Assembly: GCA_002243285.1 (NCBI GenBank) | Contig: CP022585.1 | Coordinates: 1,538,641-1,602,640, forward strand | Source: Candidatus Fluviicola riflensis | GTDB taxonomy: Bacteria > Bacteroidota > Bacteroidia > Flavobacteriales_D > Crocinitomicaceae | Direction: 5' to 3' | DNA length: 64,000 bases | Part shown: in pieces, positions 17,696 through 27,137 of the stretch | Numbering within the stretch: the first letter of the stretch is position 1 | Layout: the number at the start of each line of letters is the position of its first letter | Made by a program: the position numbers and the translations under genes | Notes under the pieces: model-generated | Databases searched by the model: none | The model's input: the letters and a program-made list of their open reading frames with translations, nothing else | Told to the model about the DNA's origin: nothing

Positions 17696-18931
17696 ATGAT
17701 TGAACTTCAACCCAAAATAAGTACGCTCTCCAACGGCATCAGATTGGTGTATTTACATGCTGTTTCGCCGGTGGCGCATTTAGGTGTAACGGTATTGGCG
17801 GGTTCCAGGTATGAGCAACAGAATGAAGTGGGGATAGCCCATTTCCTGGAGCATTGTATTTTTAAGGGGACCACTAAACGAAAAGCTTTTCATGTCCTTT
17901 CGCGTTTGGATTCTGTTGGCGGAGAAATCAATGCCTATACAACCAAAGAAGAAATTTGTGTGTATGCATCATTCGTTAAAAATCACCTTAACCGTTCTGT
18001 AGAATTACTAGCTGATATTGCGATTAACAGCAATTTTCCCGAAAAAGAAATTGAAAAAGAGAAAGAAATCGTTTTAGATGAGTTTAACTCCTATCTCGAT
18101 AGTCCGGGCGAAAAGATTTTTGATGATTTTGAAAACCTGCTCTTTCCGAATCACCCTCTGGGTAACAATATTCTCGGTTCACCCGATACCATTCAAGCAT
18201 TCTCACAAGCACATTTAATAAGTTATGTAGATCGTTTTTTCTTTGCAGAAAATTCGGTTATTTCTTTTGTCGGAGACATTCCTTTGGAAGTGGTTGTCCG
18301 ATCCTTGGAAAAGCATTTCGCGCAGATGAAATCGGGGAAAACGATTATCAAACCTCAGAGTTTTTCAGATTATGCCATCTTTAGAAAGCGAGTGAAGGAA
18401 GCCAATTACCAGGCCCATGTTGTGATGGGGGGAATGGCGCCGGGTTATTGTGATGAACATCGTCGAGGGATGACATTATTGATCAACCTGCTTGGCGGTC
18501 CGGCTCTCAACTCCCGTTTGATTTTAAGTGTTCGCGAGAAATATGGATATAGCTACAACATAGAAGCTTCGTATGCTCCTTATGCCGATTTGGGTTATTG
18601 GTCTATCTATTTTGGTACAGATCAAAAGTACCTGGACAAGACCAGGAAGGTGGTTTACCGCGAGCTAAAGAAGATCCGGGAAATACCACTTACCCCAAAG
18701 CAGTTATTACAGGCAAAAGAACAACTGAAAGGCCATATTGCTCTTTCACTCGATAGTAATGTCGGACTAATGCAGGGATTAGGTAAAAGTTTACTACAGT
18801 TTAACCAGATTGACACAATCCAGGAAATGTATGAAAGCATCGATAAATTGAGTATCGATGAACTACATCATATTTCGGGGATGTATTTTAAAGAAGAATC
18901 TATTTCAGAGTTGATCTTTGAAGTGAAATAA
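17696..18931 (+). CDS. M16 family zinc peptidase (PqqL/MPP-like)
   Basis: A 411-residue M16 peptidase. It has the inverted zinc motif HFLEH at residues 49-53 and the distal Glu in EKEIVLDEFNSY about 75 residues on. The C-terminal half has the R/Y pair region (LLGGPALNSRLILSVREKYGYSYN). There is no signal peptide, so it is cytoplasmic. Close relatives occur in most Bacteroidota and are probably peptide-clearing enzymes. It follows pdxH after one base. A frame-compatible upstream extension into pdxH is rejected because it has no family similarity. Confidence 0.92.
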   Translation: MIELQPKISTLSNGIRLVYLHAVSPVAHLGVTVLAGSRYEQQNEVGIAHFLEHCIFKGTTKRKAFHVLSRLDSVGGEINAYTTKEEICVYASFVKNHLNRSVELLADIAINSNFPEKEIEKEKEIVLDEFNSYLDSPGEKIFDDFENLLFPNHPLGNNILGSPDTIQAFSQAHLISYVDRFFFAENSVISFVGDIPLEVVVRSLEKHFAQMKSGKTIIKPQSFSDYAIFRKRVKEANYQAHVVMGGMAPGYCDEHRRGMTLLINLLGGPALNSRLILSVREKYGYSYNIEASYAPYADLGYWSIYFGTDQKYLDKTRKVVYRELKKIREIPLTPKQLLQAKEQLKGHIALSLDSNVGLMQGLGKSLLQFNQIDTIQEMYESIDKLSIDELHHISGMYFKEESISELIFEVK

Positions 18932-18948
18932 TGCCGAACCCATTGTGC

Positions 18949-19000
18949 TCAGGTGCAAAGCGCTTTCTAACGGCCCGACAGCCCCAGGATATTTAGGAAA
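18949..19000. repeat. dispersed intergenic hairpin repeat, copy 3
   Basis: GGTGCAAAGCGCTTTCTAACGGCCCGACA...ATATTTAGGAAA parallels the copy at 16254-16303 with roughly four of five bases equal by eye. Confidence 0.5.
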
Positions 19001-19112
19001 CAGTGATTAAGCCTTCTTTTTCATTTCCAATGCCGTACCAAAGTAGTGGTTAGTTATTAGTGACTCGCTTTTAGCGGTTATTTGGTTACGTTTTTACTGG
19101 GAAGTAATTTAC

Positions 19113-19120
19113 TACATTTG
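19113..19120 (+). promoter_or_regulatory. -7 element TACATTTG before gcvT
   Basis: TACATTTG is a good -7 match 25 bases before the gcvT ATG. No glycine riboswitch could be recognised in the upstream gap. Confidence 0.5.
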
Positions 19121-19145
19121 CCCTCGTATTTAAACAAACTTCACA

Positions 19146-20228
19146 ATGAAAAACACAGCGCTTACGCATGTCCATGAAAGTCTTGGAGCAAAGATGGTTC
19201 CTTTTGCGGGTTATAACATGCCTGTACAATATGAAGGTGTAAATGTTGAACACGAAGTCGTGCGTAACGGCGTAGGCGTGTTTGATGTATCGCACATGGG
19301 TGAGTTTTTGCTGACCGGTCCGAATGCGCTGGCGCTGATCCAAAAAGTAACATCGAATGATGCTTCGACCCTGACAATCGGGAGAGCGCAATACAGCTGT
19401 TTACCAAACGGGAAGGGCGGAATTGTAGACGATTTGATCGTTTACCGCATGAAAGAGGAACAATATTTATTGGTGGTGAATGCTTCCAATATTGATAAAG
19501 ACTGGAACTGGATTTCTTCCCACAATGATTTGGGTGTGGAAATGCGTAACCTGTCTGATGATTATTCATTGCTTGCCATTCAGGGTCCGAAAGCCGTTGA
19601 AGCGATGCAGTCATTGACTTCGGTTGATCTGTCCGCGATTAAATATTACCATTTCGAGGTAGGTCCGTTTGCCGGAATCGAACATGTGATCATTTCAGCA
19701 ACAGGTTATACCGGATCAGGCGGTTTTGAGATTTATTGCAAAAACAGCGAAGTGGAACAAGTGTGGAACAAGGTATTTGAAGCCGGAGCAGCTTTCGGAA
19801 TCAAACCTGTAGGTTTGGCTGCACGTGACACGTTGCGTTTGGAAATGGGATTCTGTTTGTACGGAAATGATATCGACGATACAACTTCTCCGCTGGAAGC
19901 AGGTTTGGGCTGGATTACCAAATTCACCAAAGACTTTGTGGATTCTGAATACCTGAAAGCCCAAAAAGAAGCCGGTGTAGCACGTAAACTGGTTGCATTT
20001 GAAATGATCGACCGTGGAATTCCGCGCCATGATTACCGCATTTTGGACGGCGAAGGAAACGAGATTGGAAAAGTAACTTCAGGAACACAATCGCCAAGTA
20101 TGAAAATCGCGATTGGTTTGGGTTATGTTACTGTTTCCAATTCAGCGGTTGATACGGAGATATTTATTGAGATCAGAGATAAAGGTGTGAAAGCGAAAGT
20201 GGTGAAATTGCCGTTTTATAAAGCATAA
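19146..20228 (+). CDS. gcvT: aminomethyltransferase, T protein of the glycine cleavage system
   Basis: Tetrahydrofolate-dependent step of glycine cleavage, moving the methylene group from the H protein lipoyl arm to THF. The 360-residue protein begins [20 protein letters not shown] and has [43 protein letters not shown] and [20 protein letters not shown], all typical. It is monocistronic here; gcvH and gcvP are not in the window. Three hairpins follow, at least one a terminator. Confidence 0.97.
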   Translation: MKNTALTHVHESLGAKMVPFAGYNMPVQYEGVNVEHEVVRNGVGVFDVSHMGEFLLTGPNALALIQKVTSNDASTLTIGRAQYSCLPNGKGGIVDDLIVYRMKEEQYLLVVNASNIDKDWNWISSHNDLGVEMRNLSDDYSLLAIQGPKAVEAMQSLTSVDLSAIKYYHFEVGPFAGIEHVIISATGYTGSGGFEIYCKNSEVEQVWNKVFEAGAAFGIKPVGLAARDTLRLEMGFCLYGNDIDDTTSPLEAGLGWITKFTKDFVDSEYLKAQKEAGVARKLVAFEMIDRGIPRHDYRILDGEGNEIGKVTSGTQSPSMKIAIGLGYVTVSNSAVDTEIFIEIRDKGVKAKVVKLPFYKA

Positions 20229-20242
20229 ATAATGGAATTCGA

Positions 20243-20280
20243 GAATTTGGATGTTCGGAATATCCCGAACATCCAAATTC
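20243..20280. repeat. perfect 16-base inverted repeat after gcvT
   Basis: GAATTTGGATGTTCGG (20243-20258) and its exact complement (20265-20280) enclose a six-base loop. There is no T run after it, so it is not a simple terminator; it may protect the mRNA 3' end or mark a repeat element. Confidence 0.7.
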
Positions 20281-20304
20281 GGAAACTTCATTTTTGAAAT
20301 AAGC

Positions 20305-20339
20305 AAAAGCCCCGTCAATATTGAATTGGCGGGGCTTTT
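20305..20339 (+). terminator. bidirectional terminator downstream of gcvT
   Basis: Ten-base stem AAAAGCCCCG / CGGGGCTTTT with a 15-base loop; the arms give a T run on both strands. Confidence 0.85.
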
Positions 20340-20370
20340 GCCGTTCTTTAATTGCGGTCTTACACATCAA

Positions 20371-20404
20371 AAAAAGGAGCATCCCGATTAGAACGCTCCT
20401 TTTT
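20371..20404 (-). terminator. terminator of the S46 peptidase gene
   Basis: Stem AAAAAGGAGC / GCTCCTTTTT with a 14-base loop, 21 bases past the S46 stop on the minus strand; it can also act on the plus strand. Confidence 0.8.
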
Positions 20405-20424
20405 ACAATAAATATGATTGGAAA

Positions 20425-22557
20425 TTATTTCACCAATTTCATTTCGTTGACAATGTTGGTTGCACCGTATACTTTATCGATCAACCACAACGTATAACGT
20501 ACATCCAAACTGATGGTACGCTGAATATTCGGCTCGAAGTAAATATCACCGGACATTGCTTCCCAGTTGCCATCAAAAGCAGTACCGATCAATTCACCAT
20601 TGGCATTGATTACCGGCGAACCTGAGTTACCACCTGTAATATCGTTATTCGATAAGAAATTCACGACCAATTTTCCGGTTGTTTTATCAGCATACTGACC
20701 GAAATCTCTTTTCATCCACACTTCTTTCATGCGCGGATCAACGTTGAATTCAGGATTTGACGGATCTTCTTTTTTCATCACACCATCGATGGTTGTGTAG
20801 AAATCGTATTTCACAGCATCACGCGGTTCGTAAGCCAATACATTACCATACGTCAAACGCATTGTTGAGTTGGCGTTCGGGTAGAATTTTTTGTTCGGCT
20901 GCATTTTACGCACGCCATCAACAAACAAACGATTGGCTCGTTGTAACTTCTCGTTTGCTTCTTTTACCGCAGTTTCGGCCATTGCTTTCCCATACGCATC
21001 GTCCAGATCTTTGATCAGAATGAAAAGCGGATCTTGTTTCAAAACAGCTTCGTCATATTGTTGCATGAATGCATTAAAACGCTCTTGTGAAGTAAAAATC
21101 GAGTTGGCACGTAAGCGAGCCATGAAAGCAGGAACACCTTCTTCGGTAAGATGCTTAGCTAAACCTACACGTTGTGCAGCAGGAATATCGCGCAAGTACA
21201 TTTTCAATACTTCTTCTAACGTTTCCATTTCAATGTCCATTGAACGCTCCTTGTAGAATGTTTCAGCTTGTTCAATGGCCATTCCTTTCAATTGTTTCGC
21301 ACGATCAGCATCACCTTTGGCAGAAGCATCGGCCGACAACTTCAACATGTATGCCAGGGAATTAATATCTACCTGACGAACAAATTCACTTTGGTAAACA
21401 CGCAAATAAACAATACTATTGGTTGTTTTGAAAGCGTTGTCGATATCAGTCAATACATTATCATATTCAGCTTTCCCCTGCGCGAATTTCAGAAAATCAG
21501 TTTCAACAGCACGTTTTTTATCAGCTACACCGTTTGCTTTCAATTGTTTGGTTTGACCGATGAAGTATTTCCAGTAATTAGCAACCTGTGCGTATTTGGA
21601 AGAATAGTTCAAACGAACCGCAACATCGTTGTCCATATACTTTTTCATGATTTCCAATTTCTTGGCACGCACATCCACAATTTTAGGTTGTTCCAACGAA
21701 ACAGCTTGTTCTACACCATAAGAAGTCAGGTAACGGTTTGTTCTGCCCGGAAAGCCCATGATCATTGCATAATCACCTTGTTTTACACCTTTGATGGAAA
21801 CAGGAAGTGAATGCTTTGGTTTGTAAGGAACATTCTCGGAGCTGAATTTCGCAGGTTTGTTGTCTTTTCCGGAGTAAATACGGAACATGGAGAAATCGGC
21901 AGTGTGACGTGGCCATTCCCAGTTATCAGTATCACCACCGAATTTACCGGCAGATTGCGGCGGAGTTCCCACCAAACGAATATCAGTAAATGTTTCTTTT
22001 ACGAATAAGTAAAATTCGTTTCCTTCGTAAAAATCACGAACAAATGCCTCATAGTTAGTACCGGCAACCGCGTCTTTCACCAAAATATCGGTTACTTCCT
22101 TGATTTTTTTGGCACGTTCAGCGGCAGTCATCGAATTGTTCAATTCTTTCAAAACAGTCGATGAAACATCTTCCATTCGGATCATGAAAGTAGCAGTAAG
22201 TCCCGGAACCGGAATTTCCTCTGCGTTGTTTTTCGCCCAGAAACCGTTGTCAAGGTAATTGTTGTCAGGAGTTGAAGCACCGGCAATGGCATCGTATCCA
22301 CAGTGGTGATTGGTTAAGATCAAACTTTGACTGGAGATAATTTCACCGGTACAAAATCCACCGAAAGAAATCACGGCATCTTTTAACGATGATTTATTGA
22401 TGGAATAAATTTCTTCCTGCGACAATTTCAAGCCATGCTTTTTCATGTCTTCGTAGTTTCTTCCGATCAGGAACGGAAGCCACATACCTTCGTCGGCACG
22501 TGCGGAATTCCCAAAAGAAAAACCGAAAGCGACAACTGCAATTATTAGTTTTTTCAT
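20425..22557 (-). CDS. S46 family dipeptidyl-peptidase, DPP7-like
   Basis: A 710-residue exported serine peptidase removing dipeptides from oligopeptide N-termini in the periplasm. The start at 22557 opens a signal peptide (KKLIIAVVAFGFSFGNSARA) followed by DEGMWLPF; longer in-frame starts are rejected. The catalytic His is in LILTNHHCGYDAI and the Ser in ITGGNSGSPVIN. The specificity segment reads TAFDGNWEAMSGD. A Gly here is the DPP7 state (hydrophobic P1), whereas DPP11 has Arg. Such enzymes feed amino acid catabolism in Bacteroidota. Confidence 0.94.
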   Translation of the reverse strand: MKKLIIAVVAFGFSFGNSARADEGMWLPFLIGRNYEDMKKHGLKLSQEEIYSINKSSLKDAVISFGGFCTGEIISSQSLILTNHHCGYDAIAGASTPDNNYLDNGFWAKNNAEEIPVPGLTATFMIRMEDVSSTVLKELNNSMTAAERAKKIKEVTDILVKDAVAGTNYEAFVRDFYEGNEFYLFVKETFTDIRLVGTPPQSAGKFGGDTDNWEWPRHTADFSMFRIYSGKDNKPAKFSSENVPYKPKHSLPVSIKGVKQGDYAMIMGFPGRTNRYLTSYGVEQAVSLEQPKIVDVRAKKLEIMKKYMDNDVAVRLNYSSKYAQVANYWKYFIGQTKQLKANGVADKKRAVETDFLKFAQGKAEYDNVLTDIDNAFKTTNSIVYLRVYQSEFVRQVDINSLAYMLKLSADASAKGDADRAKQLKGMAIEQAETFYKERSMDIEMETLEEVLKMYLRDIPAAQRVGLAKHLTEEGVPAFMARLRANSIFTSQERFNAFMQQYDEAVLKQDPLFILIKDLDDAYGKAMAETAVKEANEKLQRANRLFVDGVRKMQPNKKFYPNANSTMRLTYGNVLAYEPRDAVKYDFYTTIDGVMKKEDPSNPEFNVDPRMKEVWMKRDFGQYADKTTGKLVVNFLSNNDITGGNSGSPVINANGELIGTAFDGNWEAMSGDIYFEPNIQRTISLDVRYTLWLIDKVYGATNIVNEMKLVK

Positions 22558-22587
22558 TACTGTTATTGGTTTATTATTGAAGAGGGC

Positions 22588-22595
22588 TAAAGATA
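22588..22595 (-). promoter_or_regulatory. -7 element TATCTTTA of the S46 gene
   Basis: On the minus strand TATCTTTA lies 30 bases before the ATG, one base off TAnnTTTG. Confidence 0.45.
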
Positions 22596-22672
22596 ATAAC
22601 TTTTCAGAATTGGTACTGTTGTCAGAGTTTATAATTAAACGGATGCTTGATTTTGAATGTTGGATGTTCTTC

Positions 22673-22697
22673 AATGTTGAATGCTTAATGTTGAATT
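22673..22697 (+). repeat. left arm of a 25-base inverted repeat around the four-helix-bundle gene
   Basis: The sequence begins AATGTTGAATGCTTAATG and is exactly complementary to 23130-23154. GTTGAATG-like words recur around it. Confidence 0.8.
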
Positions 22698-22748
22698 TTT
22701 AATTAGGGGATTCGGTTCTAAATCATCTTTTTTCATATCTTAAATGAA

Positions 22749-23096
22749 ATGAAGGAAAATATAATTGAGAAGAAGTCCTTTGACTTCGCATTACAATCAA
22801 TGGAATTATACAAGCTACTCCTGGCTAAAAATGAATTCGTTTTATCAAAACAATTCTTCCGGAGTTCGACGAGTATTGGCGCGAATGTTCAGGAAGCCGG
22901 TGCAGCTTACAGCAGAAGAGATTTTGCAGCGAAAATGAGTATCTCTTCAAAAGAAGCAAGGGAAACTTTATATTGGATTAAACTAATTGAGGCCAGTGAC
23001 TTCGTAGAATATGACTTTCAGCCATTAAAAAATGAATCTGAACAACTCGTCCGCATTTTAACTTCAATTGTAAAAACTACTCAAGACAAACTTTGA
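22749..23096 (+). CDS. four-helix-bundle protein (23S rRNA intervening-sequence / S23 family)
   Basis: A 115-residue, all-helical protein with FDFALQSMELYKLL, FFRSSTSIGANVQEAGAAYS and MSISSKEARETLYWIKLI, the standard pattern of the S23 family. The family was first found in intervening sequences within 23S rRNA; free-standing copies are frequent in Bacteroidota, and relatives (Avd) assist diversity-generating retroelements. Here the gene stands alone, oriented against both neighbours, inside a perfect 25-base inverted repeat. No reverse transcriptase or variable target gene is nearby. Function here unknown. Confidence 0.88.
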   Translation: MKENIIEKKSFDFALQSMELYKLLLAKNEFVLSKQFFRSSTSIGANVQEAGAAYSRRDFAAKMSISSKEARETLYWIKLIEASDFVEYDFQPLKNESEQLVRILTSIVKTTQDKL

Positions 23097-23129
23097 GATG
23101 TGGTGAAATCTGGCTTTGATGAAAACTCC

Positions 23130-23154
23130 AATTCAACATTAAGCATTCAACATT
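23130..23154 (-). repeat. right arm of the 25-base inverted repeat
   Basis: Exact complement of 22673-22697; it overlaps the stop codon of the GH92 gene by two bases. Confidence 0.8.
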
Positions 23155-26137
23155 ATTCAACGATTATTTCATCCAAAAACAACCAAGTCGAACCACCTGC
23201 TCCCAAATGCCATGCCGGACAAGCACCATAGTTTTCAACACGAATGCGGATATATTTTGCAGTTACCTGCGGGAAATCGATTTCAAAACGGTGAGAAGCC
23301 GATCCTTCCAGGCGGTCACTGACTTTAGTATTCTGAATTGTTCCTGCTTTTTTGTAGTTGATTCCGTCTGTAGAAACTTCTATGGTTAATGATTTCGGGT
23401 GAAAAATCCACGACTTGGTATCCTGTAAACAAGAAACGATCACTTTCGAAACTTCCTGCTGCTCGTCCATCGTAATCAACGCTTCAATGTCTTTGCCTTG
23501 AAAGCCCTGCCACTCGGTTCCGCGGTAGTCATCGCCGCCAAATTGTCCATCGACGAGCGTTTGATCTCCCGATCCGGAGTATTGATTCGCATAAGCCGTT
23601 TGTACGTTGATCGTTTTGTTTTTCTGGTATTTCGAAAAGATAGTAGTGACTACAGGGCCGTAAACCACTTTTTTTCCTTCCATCCTGTAAATGCGTGCTT
23701 TGAGCTCAGTAGTTTCGTAAAAGCGTCTGTTTTTCTCAGCGACCGCACTTTTTTCATTTGGTTCCGTTCCATTAGTCGTATAAACAATAGTCCCGGTTTC
23801 TGACGGAAGCTTGTCAATACTTACAGTTATGGAATCAGAAAATGTGGTGCTTTTGGCAATAAAATAAGGCACTGGAATGAATTCGGGGTTTGTTTTTTCT
23901 TCCAAATCAAGTTTGTAGAGCATCAACGCAATTTGCGGTTTTTCTCCCATTGTCACCTGTAAATAACCGCCTTTTGTGATCATTTCCTGGGTGATGTACA
24001 GCTTTCTATAATCTTCGCCGTTCCACTTAATGGACTGGATGTACTTGTTTTCGGGTGAATTATTGATAGCTTCCAACGTAAACGGGACATTACCAGCCGT
24101 TACCGAAACACGGTCCATCAAAGGCCTTCCCAAAGCATACGTTGCAGAACCCGGACTCACCGGATAAAAGCCCATTGCACTTAAAACATACCAGGCCGAC
24201 ATTTGTCCGCAATCTTCATTTCCCGATAAGCCATCAGGTGCATTATGGTATTGTTCACGCAGAATCCGGTCAACAGTTTGCTGTGTTTTGTGGGGCGCAC
24301 CACAATAATTGTAGAGATATGACATGTGGTGAGACGGTTCATTTCCATGTGCATACTGGCCAATCAAACCTGTAATATCAGATTGTTCTCTGCCCGACAT
24401 AACTGATGACGACAAGAAAAGCGAATCAAGGAAACGTTCCATGCGTCTGCCGCCACCTTTCATTTCAACCATTGAAGCTATGTGATGCGGAGCGGCCATT
24501 GAATATTGCCAGGCATTTGCTTCTGTAAAGTGTTGATTCACTTCATTCGGTTTGAAATTTGGCAACCACATTCCTCCTTTTCTCGGTTGAAAAAAACCGG
24601 ATTCGGGATGATATAAATTCATCCAGTTAGCAGAACGAAGCTGATATTCTTTGGCAATGGCTTCATTACCCAATTGTTTTGCGTATTGGGAAATACACCA
24701 GTCATCATAGGTATATTCAAGCGTTCTGGAAACAGATTCGGCCTCGTCACTAGCTGAAATAAACCCCTGGATTCCATACTGTTTTTTACCGAAATGATCG
24801 TATTTGGAAGTCGCGACCATCGCATCAAGTAATTCATTTTGGTGAAGAATCTTGATTCCTTTTGCGTGCGCATCGGCGATAACGGAAACGGCGTGATAAC
24901 CGATCATGCAATTGGTTTCGTTATTCGAAAGTGTCCAAACAGGCAGTAATCCCGTATTGACATATTGCTGGTAATAAGACTCGATAAACTGCGAAGCTTT
25001 CTCGGGTTGTAAAAGTGTATACAGCGGATTAGCGGCACGATACGTATCCCAAATAGAGAAAACGGAGTATAAATTCCCTGAAGTCGATTGTTGAATTTGA
25101 TTGTTAAAATCGCGGTAACGGCCATCAATATCTGTCCAGACACTTGGGTGAACATAAGCATGATAAAGCGCGGTGTACAAATTAAACTTCACTTCCTCAT
25201 CGCTTGTATAAGCTTGAATATCAGAAAGTGCAGTTCGCCATTTTGTTTGGGCGGAACGCATATATGTATCAAAATCCCAATTCGGAACTTCCCCTTTCAA
25301 GTTGGCTGTTGCTCCCTGAACATCAGTTCCTGAAATTCCTACACGGAGCATTACTTTTTTGGTCGATGCGGGGAATTCCAACACCATCACACACGTTCCG
25401 TTTTTGGTTGCGGTCCATTTTGCTTTTGAAAAAGGAATACTTGTTTCCAGGTCGAAATAAAAATGTTGTCGCGTTGCCCATCCTTCTGAAATTCGTTTGC
25501 CGGTAACACGATTATTACCTTCGGCTTTTGCTTCCGTTTCGATTACTTTATCGCGGTATCCTAAATCGATCAGGATGTATTTTTTACCTTTTTCGGTCAG
25601 GAATGTGTATTCATGGAGTCCACAACGTTCGGTAGTTGTCAATCGCACGTCCACATTCGGGTTAGACAATTTCACAGAATAAAATCCAGGTTTCGCTGCT
25701 TCGTTTTTATGTGAAAAAGCTGCACCATAACCTTTTTCTTTTTTATACGCCGGTTCCAACTTTAGCTTTCCTACTTGTGGAACGATCAATAAATCGGCAT
25801 AATCGGGAACTCCGGTTCCGCTCAAATGCGTGTGGCTGAAACCATAAATAATGGAATCGCTGTAATGGTAACCGGAGCAGCCATCCCAACCTTCGGGGCG
25901 CGTATCAGGACCTAATTGTACCATTCCGAACGGAGAAACAGGACCGGGGAATGTATGTCCATGTCCGCCGGTTCCGATAAACGGATTTACGTATGCCAAC
26001 GGATCAACGTATGGAGCCCGTTTATTACGTCCCATTAAATCTTCCGCTTTCTGATCAGCAATTTTTAACTGCTCAATTTGTCCCTTTACTGTAAAAACAG
26101 TGCCGAGAGTAATGATTAAGACAAGGAATTGTTTCAT
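23153..26137 (-). CDS. GH92 family exo-alpha-mannosidase with C-terminal carbohydrate-binding domains
   Basis: A 994-residue secreted glycosidase. After a signal peptide (KQFLVLIITLGTVFTVKG) comes the GH92 N-terminal domain (VNPFIGTGGHGHTFPGPVSP, FGMVQLGPDTRPEGWDGCSG, YGFSHTHLSGTG), then the catalytic (alpha/alpha)6 part with GLSGNEDCGQMSAWY and AMGFYPVSPGS. The last 230 residues look like a chitobiase C-terminal domain (IVYTTNGTEPNE) and an F5/8 type C (galactose-binding-like) domain (KYIRIRVENYGACPAW). It cleaves mannose from N-glycans or mannans. The start is one base from the ROK kinase stop, so sugar release and phosphorylation appear coupled. Confidence 0.93.
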   Translation of the reverse strand: MKQFLVLIITLGTVFTVKGQIEQLKIADQKAEDLMGRNKRAPYVDPLAYVNPFIGTGGHGHTFPGPVSPFGMVQLGPDTRPEGWDGCSGYHYSDSIIYGFSHTHLSGTGVPDYADLLIVPQVGKLKLEPAYKKEKGYGAAFSHKNEAAKPGFYSVKLSNPNVDVRLTTTERCGLHEYTFLTEKGKKYILIDLGYRDKVIETEAKAEGNNRVTGKRISEGWATRQHFYFDLETSIPFSKAKWTATKNGTCVMVLEFPASTKKVMLRVGISGTDVQGATANLKGEVPNWDFDTYMRSAQTKWRTALSDIQAYTSDEEVKFNLYTALYHAYVHPSVWTDIDGRYRDFNNQIQQSTSGNLYSVFSIWDTYRAANPLYTLLQPEKASQFIESYYQQYVNTGLLPVWTLSNNETNCMIGYHAVSVIADAHAKGIKILHQNELLDAMVATSKYDHFGKKQYGIQGFISASDEAESVSRTLEYTYDDWCISQYAKQLGNEAIAKEYQLRSANWMNLYHPESGFFQPRKGGMWLPNFKPNEVNQHFTEANAWQYSMAAPHHIASMVEMKGGGRRMERFLDSLFLSSSVMSGREQSDITGLIGQYAHGNEPSHHMSYLYNYCGAPHKTQQTVDRILREQYHNAPDGLSGNEDCGQMSAWYVLSAMGFYPVSPGSATYALGRPLMDRVSVTAGNVPFTLEAINNSPENKYIQSIKWNGEDYRKLYITQEMITKGGYLQVTMGEKPQIALMLYKLDLEEKTNPEFIPVPYFIAKSTTFSDSITVSIDKLPSETGTIVYTTNGTEPNEKSAVAEKNRRFYETTELKARIYRMEGKKVVYGPVVTTIFSKYQKNKTINVQTAYANQYSGSGDQTLVDGQFGGDDYRGTEWQGFQGKDIEALITMDEQQEVSKVIVSCLQDTKSWIFHPKSLTIEVSTDGINYKKAGTIQNTKVSDRLEGSASHRFEIDFPQVTAKYIRIRVENYGACPAWHLGAGGSTWLFLDEIIVE

Positions 26138-26138
26138 G

Positions 26139-27083
26139 TTAGCGTTTTTTAATCGACTTCCAGAACAGGGAAGCTGCGGTGCCCAAAACAGCGGCATTTT
26201 TATCGTGTAAAGCTGAAATCCTGATTTCGATTGTATCCTGGAAAATTTTCAGTGCATTTTTTTCGAGGTAATATTTCACCCGTTGGGCAAATTTTTCACC
26301 GCTTTGTGCCAATCCTCCAAACAGAACATAAGCTTTCGGATTTGAAAAAGCCGCGAAATCGGCCAGTGCAGAACCTAATATTTCAGCTGTATATTCAATT
26401 ATTTCATTTGCGAACAAATCTCCTTTTTCCGCAGCCACAAACACTTCTTTGGCTGTAGACCCTTCCTGAATGGTGGATATAGTTTTATTCGGGGAATCCA
26501 ATTCGGTAATACTTCTTACTACACCGGTACTTGAAGCATAGGTTTCCAGGCAGCCATGTCGTCCACATCCACACAAGCGGCCATCGTGTCTTACGCGTAT
26601 ATGCCCGTATTCACCTGCAAAACCCTGATGCCCGAGTACTAATGAGCCATTAATAAAAATCCCGCTTCCTAAACCTGTTCCTAAAGTGATTGTCACAAAA
26701 TCGGATAAATCCTTTGCACATCCGAATAAATGTTCGCCTACAGCTGCAGCGTTTGCATCATTGGCCAACACCGCAGGACGGTTAAATTTCTGTTCGAATA
26801 GTTCAGCGATGGCAATAATTCCTTTCCATTTAAGGTTCGGCGCAAATTCGATATTTCCGGTGAACACATTTCCATTTGGGGCACCGATTCCTATTCCGAG
26901 AATTGTTTCGAACCACTGGGTTTGGGAAACGCGTTTGTATATTTCGGCGACTAATTGTTCCGGAAAATCAAATTGTTTGGTTGACACAGATTCTTCAAAG
27001 AGTACATTTCCTTGTTTATCAACGATCCCGAAAGCTGTATTAGTGCCGCCAATATCAACACCCAATGCTACATGTTCAATCAT
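26139..27083 (-). CDS. ROK family sugar kinase (glucokinase/mannokinase-like)
   Basis: A 314-residue ROK protein without a DNA-binding domain, so a kinase rather than a repressor. ATP motif GVDIGGTNTAFGIVD, LANDANAAAVGEH, TLGTGLGSGIF, the HGRK-type Glu/His region GEYGHIRV and the zinc motif CGCGRHGCLE are all present. It lies directly upstream of the GH92 mannosidase in the same operon, so mannose or glucose is the likely substrate. The message start seems to be only a few bases before the ATG. Confidence 0.92.
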   Translation of the reverse strand: MIEHVALGVDIGGTNTAFGIVDKQGNVLFEESVSTKQFDFPEQLVAEIYKRVSQTQWFETILGIGIGAPNGNVFTGNIEFAPNLKWKGIIAIAELFEQKFNRPAVLANDANAAAVGEHLFGCAKDLSDFVTITLGTGLGSGIFINGSLVLGHQGFAGEYGHIRVRHDGRLCGCGRHGCLETYASSTGVVRSITELDSPNKTISTIQEGSTAKEVFVAAEKGDLFANEIIEYTAEILGSALADFAAFSNPKAYVLFGGLAQSGEKFAQRVKYYLEKNALKIFQDTIEIRISALHDKNAAVLGTAASLFWKSIKKR

Positions 27084-27137
27084 GGGTACAAAAGTTGGAA
27101 TAATTTTCGAAACTCGATTTAGTAAACACTTAGATAA

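Noticed and set aside
21268..21810. 180-codon plus-strand frame
   Set aside because: Antisense of the S46 peptidase; no family pattern.
22558..22674. Upstream start for the S46 peptidase
   Set aside because: It would bury the signal peptide behind 39 polar residues.
22749..23096. Four-helix-bundle gene as the accessory gene of a diversity-generating retroelement
   Set aside because: No reverse transcriptase, template repeat or variable-repeat target gene nearby.
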